Shown: positions 1-7,007, counted from the first letter of the stretch. The stretch: 26,858 bases of DNA from Candidatus Sungiibacteriota bacterium (GCA_016186145.1 JACPMF010000022.1:1-26858); one strand, 5' to 3'. Notes: a model not told the origin generated them from the sequence alone. Numbers and translations: made by a program.

Positions 1-165
1 ACAAAGTTATCAAAACTACTCGATGTCTATTTAGCAGACGCTTTATCCACAGAGGAATACGCCGCCAAAAAACAGAGTTTGTTGTCTCAAAAAATGTCGT
101 TGAATGAGAAAATCACCGACTTCGAGACAAAAGGGTTGTCTTGGCTCGACAAAGAAACTTTTTGA
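1..165 (+). pseudogene. C-terminal coiled-coil fragment of a serine recombinase, on the strand opposite to its N-terminal part
   Basis: The frame is open from the left edge to TGA at 163-165 (54 codons). It reads as the late coiled-coil part of large serine recombinases, with segments such as KLLDVYLADALSTEEYAAKK and, near the end, DFETKGLSWL. In this family that segment normally follows the zinc-ribbon region and continues for many residues past 'GLSWLE'; here it stops four codons later. The N-terminal part with the matching gap lies on the minus strand at 87-1136, and the two pieces overlap tail to tail. The simplest reading is that both come from one gene broken by an inversion or fold-back junction near 138-150. 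It could instead be a second, convergent recombinase that is also truncated. The piece continues beyond position 1, so its upstream part is unseen. Confidence 0.6.
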
Positions 166-1136
166 AGGAAACTTTTCACTTGTTCCGAGAGTAATTCTTC
201 GCGGACATATTTTTGCGAACACATTTCGCGTTTCTTGGTGCAACGATAATAGTTATGTCCTTTTTGCACTTCGGCAGTAATGGCACACTTACATTCTCCG
301 CAAGTTAGTAGTCCACGAAATGGAAAATAATTTTCCGCTTTTCTAGTCATAATATGTCCGCGGTCTTTCATCACTTCTTGACATGTATCAAAAAGTTTCT
401 TTGAAATTAACGGCTCGTGCGAACCTTGATACATCTCGCCTTTGAATTCAAAAATTCCATAGTAGAAAGTGCTTTTCAATATTCGCTGGACACAGGAAAC
501 TGCAAGAACATTGCCTTTGTAGCTCCGCAGTCCAAGGTCTTTCGAAATTTTGGCGATTTGCTTGAGCGTATATTTTCCAGTTGAATAAAGCTCGAAACCC
601 TTACGGACTAGCGGAGCTTTTTCTGCATCAATATCAATATCTCTCGTTTTGTGATTGTTCACATATCCCAATGGGGCAAAGCTCGGCCAAATTCCTTTTC
701 TCAATTTTGCTCTATGACCACGCTTGATGTTCTCCGAAAGATTATCCACGTAATACTTACTTTGTCCAAAGGCAATGTTCAGCATGAATTTTCCTTGGGG
801 TGTATTTTCAAACCAGTGAGTCGGAAATTTTAAGTCCTTGATTTTTCCTGTGTCCAGTAGGTAGATAATTTGTCCTCCGTCTATGGAGTTTCGGGCGAGA
901 CGATCGGGATTCCAACTCAAAATCCCGTCTGCTTTCCCTTGTTCAAGGAATGACAACATTTCAGCGAATTCCACTCGCCCAGGTTCTTTGGCAGTTTGGG
1001 CTTCGCAAAGCGAAGCAACAATTTCAAGTTTTTCTTTGGCGGCAAATTCTCGCAATTCAGAAATTTGGGATTCAATGCTTAAGACCTGCCGTTCCTCTGA
1101 CTCAGTACTTTTTCTCGCGTAAATTATGTATCTCAT
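87..1136 (-). CDS. large serine recombinase (site-specific integrase/resolvase family), C-terminally truncated
   Basis: 349 residues. The N-terminal resolvase catalytic domain shows the nucleophile region YARKSTESEERQ (Ser10) and the arginines of NPDRLARN (76-83). A recombinase domain follows (about 150-255), then a zinc ribbon with Cys279, Cys282, Cys299 and Cys306. Proteins of this kind cut and rejoin DNA through a phosphoserine link to integrate, excise or invert segments. After FLQKVSLSSQ (about 323-332) family similarity ends; the last 17 residues look like the reverse complement of other coding sequence. Family members normally carry a further coiled coil that binds the partner subunit; here that coil is on the other strand at 1-165. 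The protein probably lacks normal synapsis control, if made at all. Start ATG at 1136; no clear Shine-Dalgarno is visible. The repeat module at 1142-1340 lies directly upstream. Confidence 0.85.
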   Translation of the reverse strand: MRYIIYARKSTESEERQVLSIESQISELREFAAKEKLEIVASLCEAQTAKEPGRVEFAEMLSFLEQGKADGILSWNPDRLARNSIDGGQIIYLLDTGKIKDLKFPTHWFENTPQGKFMLNIAFGQSKYYVDNLSENIKRGHRAKLRKGIWPSFAPLGYVNNHKTRDIDIDAEKAPLVRKGFELYSTGKYTLKQIAKISKDLGLRSYKGNVLAVSCVQRILKSTFYYGIFEFKGEMYQGSHEPLISKKLFDTCQEVMKDRGHIMTRKAENYFPFRGLLTCGECKCAITAEVQKGHNYYRCTKKREMCSQKYVREELLSEQVKSFLQKVSLSSQDNPFVSKSVIFSFNDIF

Positions 1137-1272
1137 AGTTTTTAGTTAAAAATTTCTTTTGCCCTTTCTTGATAAATCCTTTTCGTTTTCGCCCCAAAAA
1201 CCTTTTGAAATCCTAGCCGAGCGGCGGCAAAGCCGCCGCGAGGCTTCCTTTGTCCACTTGCGAAATCTTGAT

Positions 1273-1340
1273 TGGCGGTGTATTCTTCAAATTGCTCGAA
1301 CTGAATTTCCTCGCCGCGCTTCACGCGGCTCGGATTGGGC
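1273..1340 (-). repeat. copy 1 (inverted) of the GAATTC..GTTCGAGC..AATACACC element
   Basis: Read on the minus strand it shares with 2317-2391 the order ATCCGAGCCGCG, a GCGCGGCGAGGA block, TTCGAGC and AAGAATACACCGCCA. Orientation is opposite to the copies at 2317 and 11000. Confidence 0.6.
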
Positions 1341-1427
1341 GGGCGGGCAAAAATTGCGGCGAAGCCGCGAACATTCCAAACTGCCAAAGAACCTGAAAAT
1401 AAATCGGCTCGAGCCATATTTTGGAAG

Positions 1428-1494
1428 GGCAAAAGAAATTTTTTCATTCTGATTTTTGAAAACAGAAACTTGAAAGGGTTTCTGTTTTCGTTTG
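1428..1494 (+). repeat. 67-bp repeat module with AT-rich hairpin, copy A
   Basis: It matches 9751-9818 with about four differences by eye. It ends in the hairpin GAAAACAGAAAC / GTTTCTGTTTTC. The other copy has one changed stem base that keeps a G-T pair, so the fold is preserved. In both places a gene with a strong Shine-Dalgarno follows 60-80 bases downstream. Role unknown: it could act as a terminator-like insulator or be the end of a mobile repeat. Confidence 0.6.
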
Positions 1495-1520
1495 ATTTTT
1501 AAGGAATTTTTTGATAACAT

Positions 1521-1526
1521 TATAAT
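1521..1526 (+). promoter_or_regulatory. candidate -10 box for the HD-domain gene
   Basis: TATAAT, 30 bases before the start codon, with no convincing -35. The gene also has AAAGGAGG 5-6 bases before its ATG at 1556, so it makes a leadered mRNA. Confidence 0.4.
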
Positions 1527-1555
1527 ATGTTCATTGTCATAAAAAAGGAGGTCTC

Positions 1556-2140
1556 ATGAAGCCGAACTATTACACAATCGAGCAAATGCTCGAAATGATT
1601 GATGAACCGAACCGGACGGCATGCTCTCGAATCCTCGAAGACAATCGGAAGCTGTTCCAGACGGTACAGGGCTCTACCAACAATCATCAGAATTGGCCGG
1701 GTGGCTACTTCGATCATGTTCAGGAAATCATGAACATTGCAGTCGTTCTTTACGAGCGGTTAAGCTCTATTCGTCTTCTGCCGTTCTCCCTTTCGGATTT
1801 GCTTCTCGTGGTTTATTTGCACGATGTCGAGAAGCCATGGAAATACGAGCTTCGCGATGATGGTCAGCTTCATCACAAAGCCGCCATGCAAAACAAGGAA
1901 GACCATCAACGTTTCCGAATGGCAAAGCTCACAGAGTACGGTGTCGTGTTCACTCCCAAACAGGAGAATGGCATGAAGTATGCCGAGGGCGAACTGAACG
2001 ACTACTCGAATCGTCGCCGTGTTATGGGTCCGCTCGCTTGTGTTGCCCATATGTGCGATGTGGCTAGTGCCCGTCTCTGGTTCGACCATCCTATGCAGGA
2101 GAACGATCCCTGGCCCGGTGCCAGACGAATCCGCGACTAA
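1556..2140 (+). CDS. HD-domain protein (putative metal-dependent phosphohydrolase)
   Basis: 194 residues. Visible metal-ligand candidates follow the HD superfamily order: His54 in WPGGYFDH, the His89-Asp90 pair in VVYLHDVEKPW, His107 in the following polar stretch, and Asp168 in HMCDVA. HD proteins hydrolyse phosphoester bonds in nucleotides or nucleic acids; the substrate here cannot be told. The start is set by a near-perfect Shine-Dalgarno (AAAGGAGG) ending six bases before ATG 1556. The gene stands alone between the repeat region 1142-1500 and a strong terminator at 2151-2182. Its C-rich third-position usage resembles the GtrA/MOSC pair at 9896-10761 more than the AT-rich operon next door, and that pair is preceded by the same repeat module, so a shared acquired origin is possible. 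Confidence 0.7.
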   Translation: MKPNYYTIEQMLEMIDEPNRTACSRILEDNRKLFQTVQGSTNNHQNWPGGYFDHVQEIMNIAVVLYERLSSIRLLPFSLSDLLLVVYLHDVEKPWKYELRDDGQLHHKAAMQNKEDHQRFRMAKLTEYGVVFTPKQENGMKYAEGELNDYSNRRRVMGPLACVAHMCDVASARLWFDHPMQENDPWPGARRIRD

Positions 2141-2150
2141 CATCGCACCA

Positions 2151-2182
2151 TTGGCGAGGAGCAATCCTCGCCAAATTTTTTT
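2151..2182 (+). terminator. Rho-independent terminator after the HD-domain gene
   Basis: A perfect 10-bp stem (TTGGCGAGGA / TCCTCGCCAA) with loop GCAA, then seven T residues at 2176-2182. It begins 10 bases after the stop codon. Confidence 0.9.
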
Positions 2183-2208
2183 GCGAGAATTTGCCGTCAA
2201 AGCCAGTG

Positions 2209-2238
2209 AATTTTTCAATCATTTAAAATTGAAAAATT
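2209..2238. repeat. AT-rich inverted repeat
   Basis: AATTTTTCAAT at 2209-2219 pairs with ATTGAAAAATT at 2228-2238. It lies in the 292-base gap between the HD gene and the membrane-protein operon. Function unknown. Confidence 0.4.
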
Positions 2239-2316
2239 TACTGAATTGAGCTACACTTAACTCAATTAAAAACTTGAAATTGTTAATGCTCTCGGCTTCA
2301 GAATTCATTTTGCCAG

Positions 2317-2391
2317 CCCGATTCATCCGAGCCGCGCCTTGCGCGGCGAGGAGCGAATTCCGTTCGAGCTATTTCAAGAATACACCGCCAG
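2317..2391 (+). repeat. copy 2 of the GAATTC..GTTCGAGC..AATACACC element
   Basis: It contains the GC-rich hairpin CCGCGCC-TT-GCGCGG and then GAATTCCGTTCGAGCTATTT and AAGAATACACCGCCA. It is inverted relative to 1273-1340 and direct relative to 11000-11031. With the latter it brackets the accessory block 2433-10990. Confidence 0.6.
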
Positions 2392-2401
2392 ATTGGCAAC
2401 T

Positions 2402-2429
2402 TTGAACTTTTTAAAGCCAGTCATATAAC
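2402..2429 (+). promoter_or_regulatory. candidate promoter of the membrane-protein/HEPN operon
   Basis: TTGAAC (2402-2407), 16-base spacer, TATAAC (2424-2429). The ATG at 2433 is only three bases after the -10, closer than expected, so either the -10 or the start is slightly off. Confidence 0.4.
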
Positions 2430-2432
2430 CAT

Positions 2433-2756
2433 ATGAAAACAGCTATTAAATGGATCTTAGGAACAGTGCTTGTAGTTTGGATGTTTTCTGCTGCTCCGGG
2501 ATTCTTGGCAGGCATTTTTTGGGCAGATAGTAATGCTCCATGGGAGAAAGTCGATGCCTTCTATTATCCTGACGCCAATAATCTTAGCGAGTGGGAGAGC
2601 CAAATGGATGTTGGTTCAGTTCAGGCTTGTCGTGACTGGGTAGAAGATTCAGCGGCTTCAAGGGGCGATCCAAATCTGGAACGCGGCGATTACGAATGTG
2701 GGGTTGGGTGTGAGAGTAAAGACGGATTCAATATTTGTCGTTTAACTGTTGAATAA
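2433..2756 (+). CDS. small exported or membrane-anchored protein, unrecognised
   Basis: 107 residues. Residues about 5-28 form one hydrophobic segment after a Lys-containing N-terminus, typical of a signal peptide or anchor. The rest is acidic and carries four cysteines (66, 89, 93, 102) that could form two disulfides once outside the cytoplasm. I do not recognise the family. It is the first gene of a tight plus-strand set: the next gene starts two bases after its stop, and gaps of two to five bases continue through the HEPN-like gene ending at 4754. That spacing suggests one transcript and a shared task at the membrane. Confidence 0.6.
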   Translation: MKTAIKWILGTVLVVWMFSAAPGFLAGIFWADSNAPWEKVDAFYYPDANNLSEWESQMDVGSVQACRDWVEDSAASRGDPNLERGDYECGVGCESKDGFNICRLTVE

Positions 2757-2758
2757 AT

Positions 2759-3310
2759 ATGAACAAAGAAAACATCAAAAACACAATATGGAATCGGAAG
2801 TTTTCTATTCTCATAATCATTGTTCTGTTAATAATGGTCGTGGTTTTATTTGGTCAAAAACAGGATTACAAATTTACACTGCTCTATAAATACCAAGCCA
2901 TACCTGACATTGAATTGATAAATACTTTGACTCAAACGCAAAGCGGTTTGTCCGGGGAGGTTAGAGGTTTTGTTAAATTTGACAATATAGCAGACCAGCC
3001 GGAGAATTTAAGACAGTACTACATTATCAAACCGCTCAATAAATTTGACGAAAATTCACGTCAGTATTTTTCACTGGAAGAAATTATCAAAATGCAATAT
3101 CTCGCTCCGAGAAGTTTAGGATTTTCGGAAATAGTTGAAGTGAGTGAAACCGGCAACACGATAACCCTTGAAGACGAGAGTGGAAATAAGTTTTTCATTG
3201 ATAAATCGACAAAAAAAGTTTCAACGAAAGACGCTACTGGAGACAGTACCACACTAATTACGAGTGATAATGACTATGGAGATTTTACAAAAGGATGGTT
3301 AAAGAAATAG
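2759..3310 (+). CDS. membrane-anchored hypothetical protein
   Basis: 183 residues. A basic N-terminus is followed by one transmembrane helix at about 15-32, rich in Ile, Leu and Val. The C-terminal 150 residues are polar and probably extracytoplasmic. No catalytic motif is evident and I do not recognise a family. It is second in the operon, with a two-base gap before and a five-base gap after. No Shine-Dalgarno is visible before ATG 2759, so translational coupling with the upstream gene is likely. Confidence 0.6.
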   Translation: MNKENIKNTIWNRKFSILIIIVLLIMVVVLFGQKQDYKFTLLYKYQAIPDIELINTLTQTQSGLSGEVRGFVKFDNIADQPENLRQYYIIKPLNKFDENSRQYFSLEEIIKMQYLAPRSLGFSEIVEVSETGNTITLEDESGNKFFIDKSTKKVSTKDATGDSTTLITSDNDYGDFTKGWLKK

Positions 3311-3315
3311 TTTTT

Positions 3316-3816
3316 ATGGACAAGAAAAATGTCATTATTGTTGTATTGATTATCGCGCTCGGTGTGGTGATTTATTTTACTTCACAAAATACGCCTAAAC
3401 AGGAAAGCTCCACCATTGGTGCAATTCCGCCTAGCCAAGAGTTAGGGGCAGCTTATGACGAATCTTCCCGACATTCTGCAATGGCAGACATTGCGGAGCT
3501 TTCCTGTTTTCCGACAAATCGGTTTGATTGTGGAGGGGGCAGTTGTACAGCTTCCGCTCCAGCAACTTACTATTTCGTAGATTATGGGACAGAGAGCGGA
3601 ACATATTTTAGGTGCGATGCAAAAGGGTGTGATTCTTACCCAGTTGATGTGAATCTGTCCGGGGAGTTTATGCAATTTATTCCGTCACAAGGTCAAGCAA
3701 TGATGTTCAAAGTTGGTACTGGAGATATTTTGGACAATAAAGGGGAATTTATTGATATTGCAACCCTCGGAACAGGAGCGATAGTATCTTCTGGTAAGTG
3801 TGAATTTAAGAAATAA
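3316..3816 (+). CDS. membrane-anchored cysteine-containing hypothetical protein
   Basis: 166 residues from the ATG at 3316, which gives a clean MDKKN start directly before the membrane helix (about 6-22). An earlier in-frame ATG at 3295 lies inside the upstream gene and is less likely. The exported part carries six cysteines (64, 72, 77, 100, 105, 162), compatible with three disulfides, and a Gly-rich CGGGSC motif. It is third in the operon and two bases from the HEPN-like gene. Family not recognised. Three consecutive one-helix proteins, two of them Cys-rich, could form a surface complex; that is inference. Confidence 0.6.
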   Translation: MDKKNVIIVVLIIALGVVIYFTSQNTPKQESSTIGAIPPSQELGAAYDESSRHSAMADIAELSCFPTNRFDCGGGSCTASAPATYYFVDYGTESGTYFRCDAKGCDSYPVDVNLSGEFMQFIPSQGQAMMFKVGTGDILDNKGEFIDIATLGTGAIVSSGKCEFKK

Positions 3817-3818
3817 CC

Positions 3819-4754
3819 ATGGAAGGTAGCGAGAAAATCTATGATTTAGGAAGAAAAATTCGCGACTTCATAAACGGGACACGAGTAAAAGCCGAGCTGC
3901 TGAAAAATAAACCTCTCTTTTATCAACTTTGTAGTTGTATGGATATGGTAGAAGACACAGAGGTAGCGATAGATGCATTTGCCGAAAAAGAAAAACCTGA
4001 AAAGGGAGAAGTGTACCTTGAGATCTTTGGTTTACTGCAAGCACTATTTTTACAACAAGACGCAGCTCTCCATCTTGCTGAGGCACTTGAGTTTGAAGTT
4101 GGTATTGACGAGTACCCGCGCCTAAAAGAGATAAGGGAGATCAGGAACGATGCTGTTGGACATCCAACAAAGCGTGGAAATCCAGTGCGGTCATGGAATT
4201 TTATTGTCCAACACCGTTTGAGTTATTCAAGTTTTGAAATCCTTGCGTGGCATAGTCCTGAAGGGCACACTCGAACTGTTGTAAAAACTAGAGAGATTAT
4301 CAATGGTCAGCAAAAGTACATTGCTGAAATTTTAGAGAAAACATTTACTGAAGTAAAACATCGGGATGCAGAATACAAATCAAATTTCAAGATGAAAAAG
4401 ATTACAGATACACTTCCCGATACTATGGGATATTGGTGCGAAAAAATGTATAGCGCTGTAAGTCATATAGATGAACTAAACCTCGGTGAGTTTGGGGCGA
4501 CATCTGCCCAGAATGCTCTTAAAAGATTCGAGGAAGAGTTAGCAAGCCGTGGAATTACTATTGATACATACCCAGGAATAGGCCTGACCTTTAGTGAGCT
4601 TAAATATCCCCTAGAGAAACTCCAAGATCATTTTTCATCGGCGGTGCGTCTTGAAGAGGAGGCGGCTTATATTTTCGTTGATTTTGTAAGAATAAAGTTG
4701 AAGGAGCTAAAGAAAATGGCCGACGAATTAGACAGTGAGTTCAATGGCGAATAA
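3819..4754 (+). CDS. HEPN-like protein (possible RNase-type domain)
   Basis: 311 residues, mostly predicted helical, no signal peptide. The main clue is EIREIRNDAVGHP, where Arg109 and His115 form an R-N-x4-H signature (R-x5-H), preceded by helical segments (about 65-95). This arrangement is characteristic of HEPN domains, many of which are RNases in toxin-antitoxin or phage-defence systems. The C-terminal half (about 190-311) is acidic and helical with no known motif. It closes the operon of three membrane-anchored proteins and lies just before a RelA/SpoT-domain gene. A non-catalytic HEPN role is equally possible, and domain assignment rests on one motif. Confidence 0.5.
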   Translation: MEGSEKIYDLGRKIRDFINGTRVKAELLKNKPLFYQLCSCMDMVEDTEVAIDAFAEKEKPEKGEVYLEIFGLLQALFLQQDAALHLAEALEFEVGIDEYPRLKEIREIRNDAVGHPTKRGNPVRSWNFIVQHRLSYSSFEILAWHSPEGHTRTVVKTREIINGQQKYIAEILEKTFTEVKHRDAEYKSNFKMKKITDTLPDTMGYWCEKMYSAVSHIDELNLGEFGATSAQNALKRFEEELASRGITIDTYPGIGLTFSELKYPLEKLQDHFSSAVRLEEEAAYIFVDFVRIKLKELKKMADELDSEFNGE

Positions 4755-4756
4755 TT

Positions 4757-4960
4757 CTAATTTTCTATCGGATACTCCACTGCATTTTGACCTTTGTTTG
4801 ATTTAGGCTTAGGCACCTCAAACCATTCCGGGTGAATTTTGTAGATAGCTCGTAGTTTCTGTATACTTTTGCCGAGATAGCTGAACGTGAGGCCGTATTT
4901 CGGTTCAAGGTTCCGGCAATCATCTCCGATAGATTGAGCGCCCGTTCGAGAGACTGGGCG
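4757..4960 (-). pseudogene. remnant of an unrecognised gene (C-terminal end)
   Basis: The minus frame is open for 67 codons to a TAG at 4757-4759 and reads like real protein: acidic start, then EPKYGLTFSYLGKSIQKLRA and a proline/lysine-rich tail. There is no ATG, GTG or TTG at a sensible place; the frame runs upstream into an in-frame stop at 4961-4963, inside a GC hairpin. It therefore looks like the 3' end of a gene whose 5' part was lost. It sits tail to tail with the HEPN-like gene and just before the RelA/SpoT-domain gene. Family not recognised. Confidence 0.4.
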
Positions 4961-4962
4961 CT
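4933..4962. repeat. AGCGCCC hairpin repeat, copy 1
   Basis: GATTGAGCGCCCGTTCG followed by the inverted arm GGGCGCT (arms 4937-4943 and 4956-4962, 12-nt loop). The same first 17 bases recur at 7761-7777. No T-run follows on the plus strand, so it is not a standard terminator. Confidence 0.45.
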
Positions 4963-4978
4963 ATAAAAAAAATCAACA

Positions 4979-6025
4979 ATGTCTTTCCCTAAACCAGAAT
5001 ACTCACGAAGCAAAGTTAATTGGGCTGGAGAAATTATTTCTAGTGCTAAACCAGAGCATGATGATTTATTATTAGCACTTAAAATTTTGAATAATTGGCG
5101 CGCAGCTCATAACTATCCCGTAAACACTTTTAATGTGACCCTACGCGAGAGAGTAAAGAAAATTGATCCTAAAGCAATAGTTGCACAGCGGCTTAAACGA
5201 GCCCCTGCAATTATTGAAAAGCTGCAACGATTCTCGAAAATGCGCCTTTCTAGGATGCAAGATATAGGCGGTCTTCGCGCCATTACCGCATCATCCGAAA
5301 ACGTAGAAAAGTTGGTCGGACTATATAACACGGCAGGATTTTTAGAACACGATCTGGTTCGTTTGGACGATTACGTTAAAAGTCCAAAAGACGATGGCTA
5401 CAGAAGTGTCCATTTGGTTTATAAATATAAAAGTAAGAAGGTGCTAGAATATGACGGGCTCCAAATTGAATTACAGATAAGATCCAAACTGCAACATGCT
5501 TGGGCAACTGCCGTTGAAACAATGAGCACTGTGCTTGGTAAAAATATCAAAGCTCGCCGTGGCGATAAAGAATGGAATAGTTTTTTTGCAGTAAGTTCAT
5601 CGGCATTTGCTTATTTAGAGCGTAGACCCCTAGTGCCCGGTTACGACACTCTATCGCGTGAGCAAACTTTTATTGAAGTACGAAAAGCGAGTGAAGAAAT
5701 AAAAGCACTGGAAAGAATGAGAGATTATAGTAAGGCGATAGAATGGATTGATAGACAGGAAAAAAAGTGGAGCTATCATCTTATAGTATTAAGATCTACG
5801 GAGCGAAAGATTGCCGTCACCTCCTATGCTAGGGACGACTTTAAACAAGCAACTAGCGACTATGCGGATGCAGAAGTGCGGGCTGGTCAGGGAGAGCCCA
5901 TAGAACCCGTCCTTGTATCGGTCGGCCCGTTAAAAACACTTAAAAAAGCTTATCCAAATTTTTTCCTCGACATCAATGATTTCATGAGAATCATCGAACA
6001 AATAATAGCTCAATCAAAAAGGTAA
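4979..6025 (+). CDS. RelA/SpoT-type nucleotidyltransferase domain protein (putative alarmone synthetase)
   Basis: 348 residues. The synthetase-like fold is shown by RMQDIGGLRA (92-101), YVKSPKDDGYRSVH (132-145; compare YxxxPKxNGYxSLH of RelA) and ELQIRSKLQHAWA (164-176; compare ExQIRT..H). Glu164 would be the catalytic or metal-binding acid. No HD hydrolase and no TGS/ACT domains are present, so it is a synthetase-only form, unlike housekeeping Rel. The C-terminal 150 residues are helical and unassigned. Such proteins make (p)ppGpp or, in the toxic small-alarmone-synthetase group, pyrophosphorylate other nucleotides or tRNA. No small antitoxin ORF was seen directly beside it. ATG 4979 matches the usual N-terminus; no Shine-Dalgarno. 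The neighbouring HEPN-like and GIY-YIG genes suggest a defence or stress context. Confidence 0.75.
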   Translation: MSFPKPEYSRSKVNWAGEIISSAKPEHDDLLLALKILNNWRAAHNYPVNTFNVTLRERVKKIDPKAIVAQRLKRAPAIIEKLQRFSKMRLSRMQDIGGLRAITASSENVEKLVGLYNTAGFLEHDLVRLDDYVKSPKDDGYRSVHLVYKYKSKKVLEYDGLQIELQIRSKLQHAWATAVETMSTVLGKNIKARRGDKEWNSFFAVSSSAFAYLERRPLVPGYDTLSREQTFIEVRKASEEIKALERMRDYSKAIEWIDRQEKKWSYHLIVLRSTERKIAVTSYARDDFKQATSDYADAEVRAGQGEPIEPVLVSVGPLKTLKKAYPNFFLDINDFMRIIEQIIAQSKR

Positions 6026-6035
6026 TATATTCTTT

Positions 6036-6105
6036 GACCGACCTTCATAAAACCGTGCTCTGGAAAAGACCTCAAGAAAATTTTACAATGCTTGAATATG
6101 GGCAT
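6036..6105 (+). repeat. GACCGAC cassette-like repeat, copy 1 (diverged, overlaps a gene start)
   Basis: It starts GACCGAC and shares CTCTGGAAAAGA and TTACAATGCTTGAATA with the other copies. The first hairpin is weak here. The presumed start of the GIY-YIG gene falls inside it. Confidence 0.5.
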
Positions 6106-6802
6106 TAGAACTTTTATTGATAACTGGAAAAAGAAACGGGCCGAACGGGCTATTGAGCGAAAACGATTAAATGATCTTTTTGAAAAATTTTTAATTGAGA
6201 CTCGGCCGCTAACACCAAAAGCTTCGAAATATCCTGAAGCAGCGCTTCTTCGTCATGCTTGGAAACGGGCTGCCATCCTTGCCTATCTGTTTAAGGATAT
6301 TCCAAACTCAGAAAAAGATTATCTGTATAAAAATTTTGCAGAAATTGCAGCTAAAAAATATTATCGTATCGCCCCAGAAGGTGCTTACGGGAAAATCCCA
6401 CTCAAAATTGCACGGGATGTCGCCTCGAAACTTCTTGAAAAAGAAAAGGAATTACTTTTTCCTCAGAAAATAGTGCCAGCTCGTTCCCGAGAACTTGCTT
6501 GTATTTATCTTGGGATTGATGATCACGGTAGGTATTACGTTGGTCAGACATTGGATGCCCCCGAATTTCGTTGGGTGCAGCACAGAGCAAACAATACAGG
6601 ACCATTTAAAAAAGGTGCTACATATGTCGAATGGAAAGTTTTAGAACGTAATGTAGATCAATCAGACTTAAACAGAAAAGAATCCTACTACATTGGCCTC
6701 TACAATTCAGTAACGAATGGTTACAATGATACTCGTGGTAACGACTTGGTAGCTTATGAAAAAGGTCTGAGCGAGAATCGTACAAAAGCGACGAAAATGT
6801 AG
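6098..6802 (+). CDS. GIY-YIG nuclease domain protein
   Basis: 234 residues from ATG 6098; a TTG two codons earlier (6092) is an alternative, and neither has a clear Shine-Dalgarno. The C-terminal third carries the GIY-YIG core: CIYLGIDDHGRYYVGQT (135-151), Arg158 shortly after in EFRWVQHR, and Glu195 in NRKESYYI, the expected metal-binding acid. The N-terminal 120 residues are basic and helical with no recognised domain, possibly for DNA binding. GIY-YIG enzymes cut DNA in homing, repair, restriction or transposition. The gene is bracketed on both sides by copies of the GACCGAC repeat (6036 and 6813), which suggests it moved as a unit. Confidence 0.75.
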   Translation: MGIRTFIDNWKKKRAERAIERKRLNDLFEKFLIETRPLTPKASKYPEAALLRHAWKRAAILAYLFKDIPNSEKDYLYKNFAEIAAKKYYRIAPEGAYGKIPLKIARDVASKLLEKEKELLFPQKIVPARSRELACIYLGIDDHGRYYVGQTLDAPEFRWVQHRANNTGPFKKGATYVEWKVLERNVDQSDLNRKESYYIGLYNSVTNGYNDTRGNDLVAYEKGLSENRTKATKM

Positions 6803-6812
6803 TTTTGATCCC

Positions 6813-6904
6813 GACCGACCCCCATCAAACCGCGCTCCGGAAAAGAGCGCGAAGAAGCCTTATGATACCTCATATCAGTAAGTTCTAGACCGACTCACAC
6901 CGCC
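6813..6904 (+). repeat. GACCGAC cassette-like repeat, copy 2
   Basis: It starts with GACCGAC at 6813-6819. Hairpin 1 is CGCGCTC/GAGCGCG (6831-6837 and 6845-6851, loop CGGAAAA). Hairpin 2 is CTTATGATA/TATCAGTAAG (6859-6867 and 6873-6882). It ends with TAGACCGACTCACACCGCC. It follows the GIY-YIG stop codon. Confidence 0.7.
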
Positions 6905-6977
6905 AACGATTTTCGCTATTGAGAACCGACTCACCGATGACGTTAGTGAGACCGTGACGCTCGATGAAAGAGATTCG

Positions 6978-7007
6978 TTGCCAAAGAAAAGTTTGTTAAA
7001 ATATAAA
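6978..7007 (+). promoter_or_regulatory. candidate promoter for the small ORF and PH-like gene
   Basis: TTGCCA (6978-6983), 18-base spacer, TATAAA (7002-7007), followed by GGGGAAG. Confidence 0.45.

Larger units (their letters stand above)
1142..1500. repeat. composite intergenic repeat region between recombinase and HD gene
   Basis: This 419-base gene-free stretch (1137-1555) is built from repeats rather than a gene. On the minus strand, 1340 down to 1142 carries the 'GAATACACCGCCA' element followed by a module ending in GGCAAAAGAAATTTTT just before the recombinase ATG. On the plus strand, 1428-1494 repeats the end of that module and continues into an AT-rich hairpin (12-bp arms at 1458-1469 and 1478-1489, 8-nt loop). 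The region is therefore a rough inverted duplication with outward-facing ends. A closely related version is at 9655-9818. A 101-codon minus frame spans it but is made of the repeat. Confidence 0.55.

Noticed and set aside
1142..1447. 101-codon minus-strand frame upstream of the recombinase
   Set aside because: It consists of the intergenic repeat modules also found at 2317-2391 and 9655-9818, and has no ribosome site or protein-like pattern beyond the repeat.
1760..2218. 152-codon minus-strand frame opposite the HD gene
   Set aside because: It runs through the terminator of the plus-strand gene and shows no motif.
4937..4962. Terminator for the HEPN operon
   Set aside because: The hairpin is followed by A residues on the plus strand, not T, and lies 180 bases past the stop codon.
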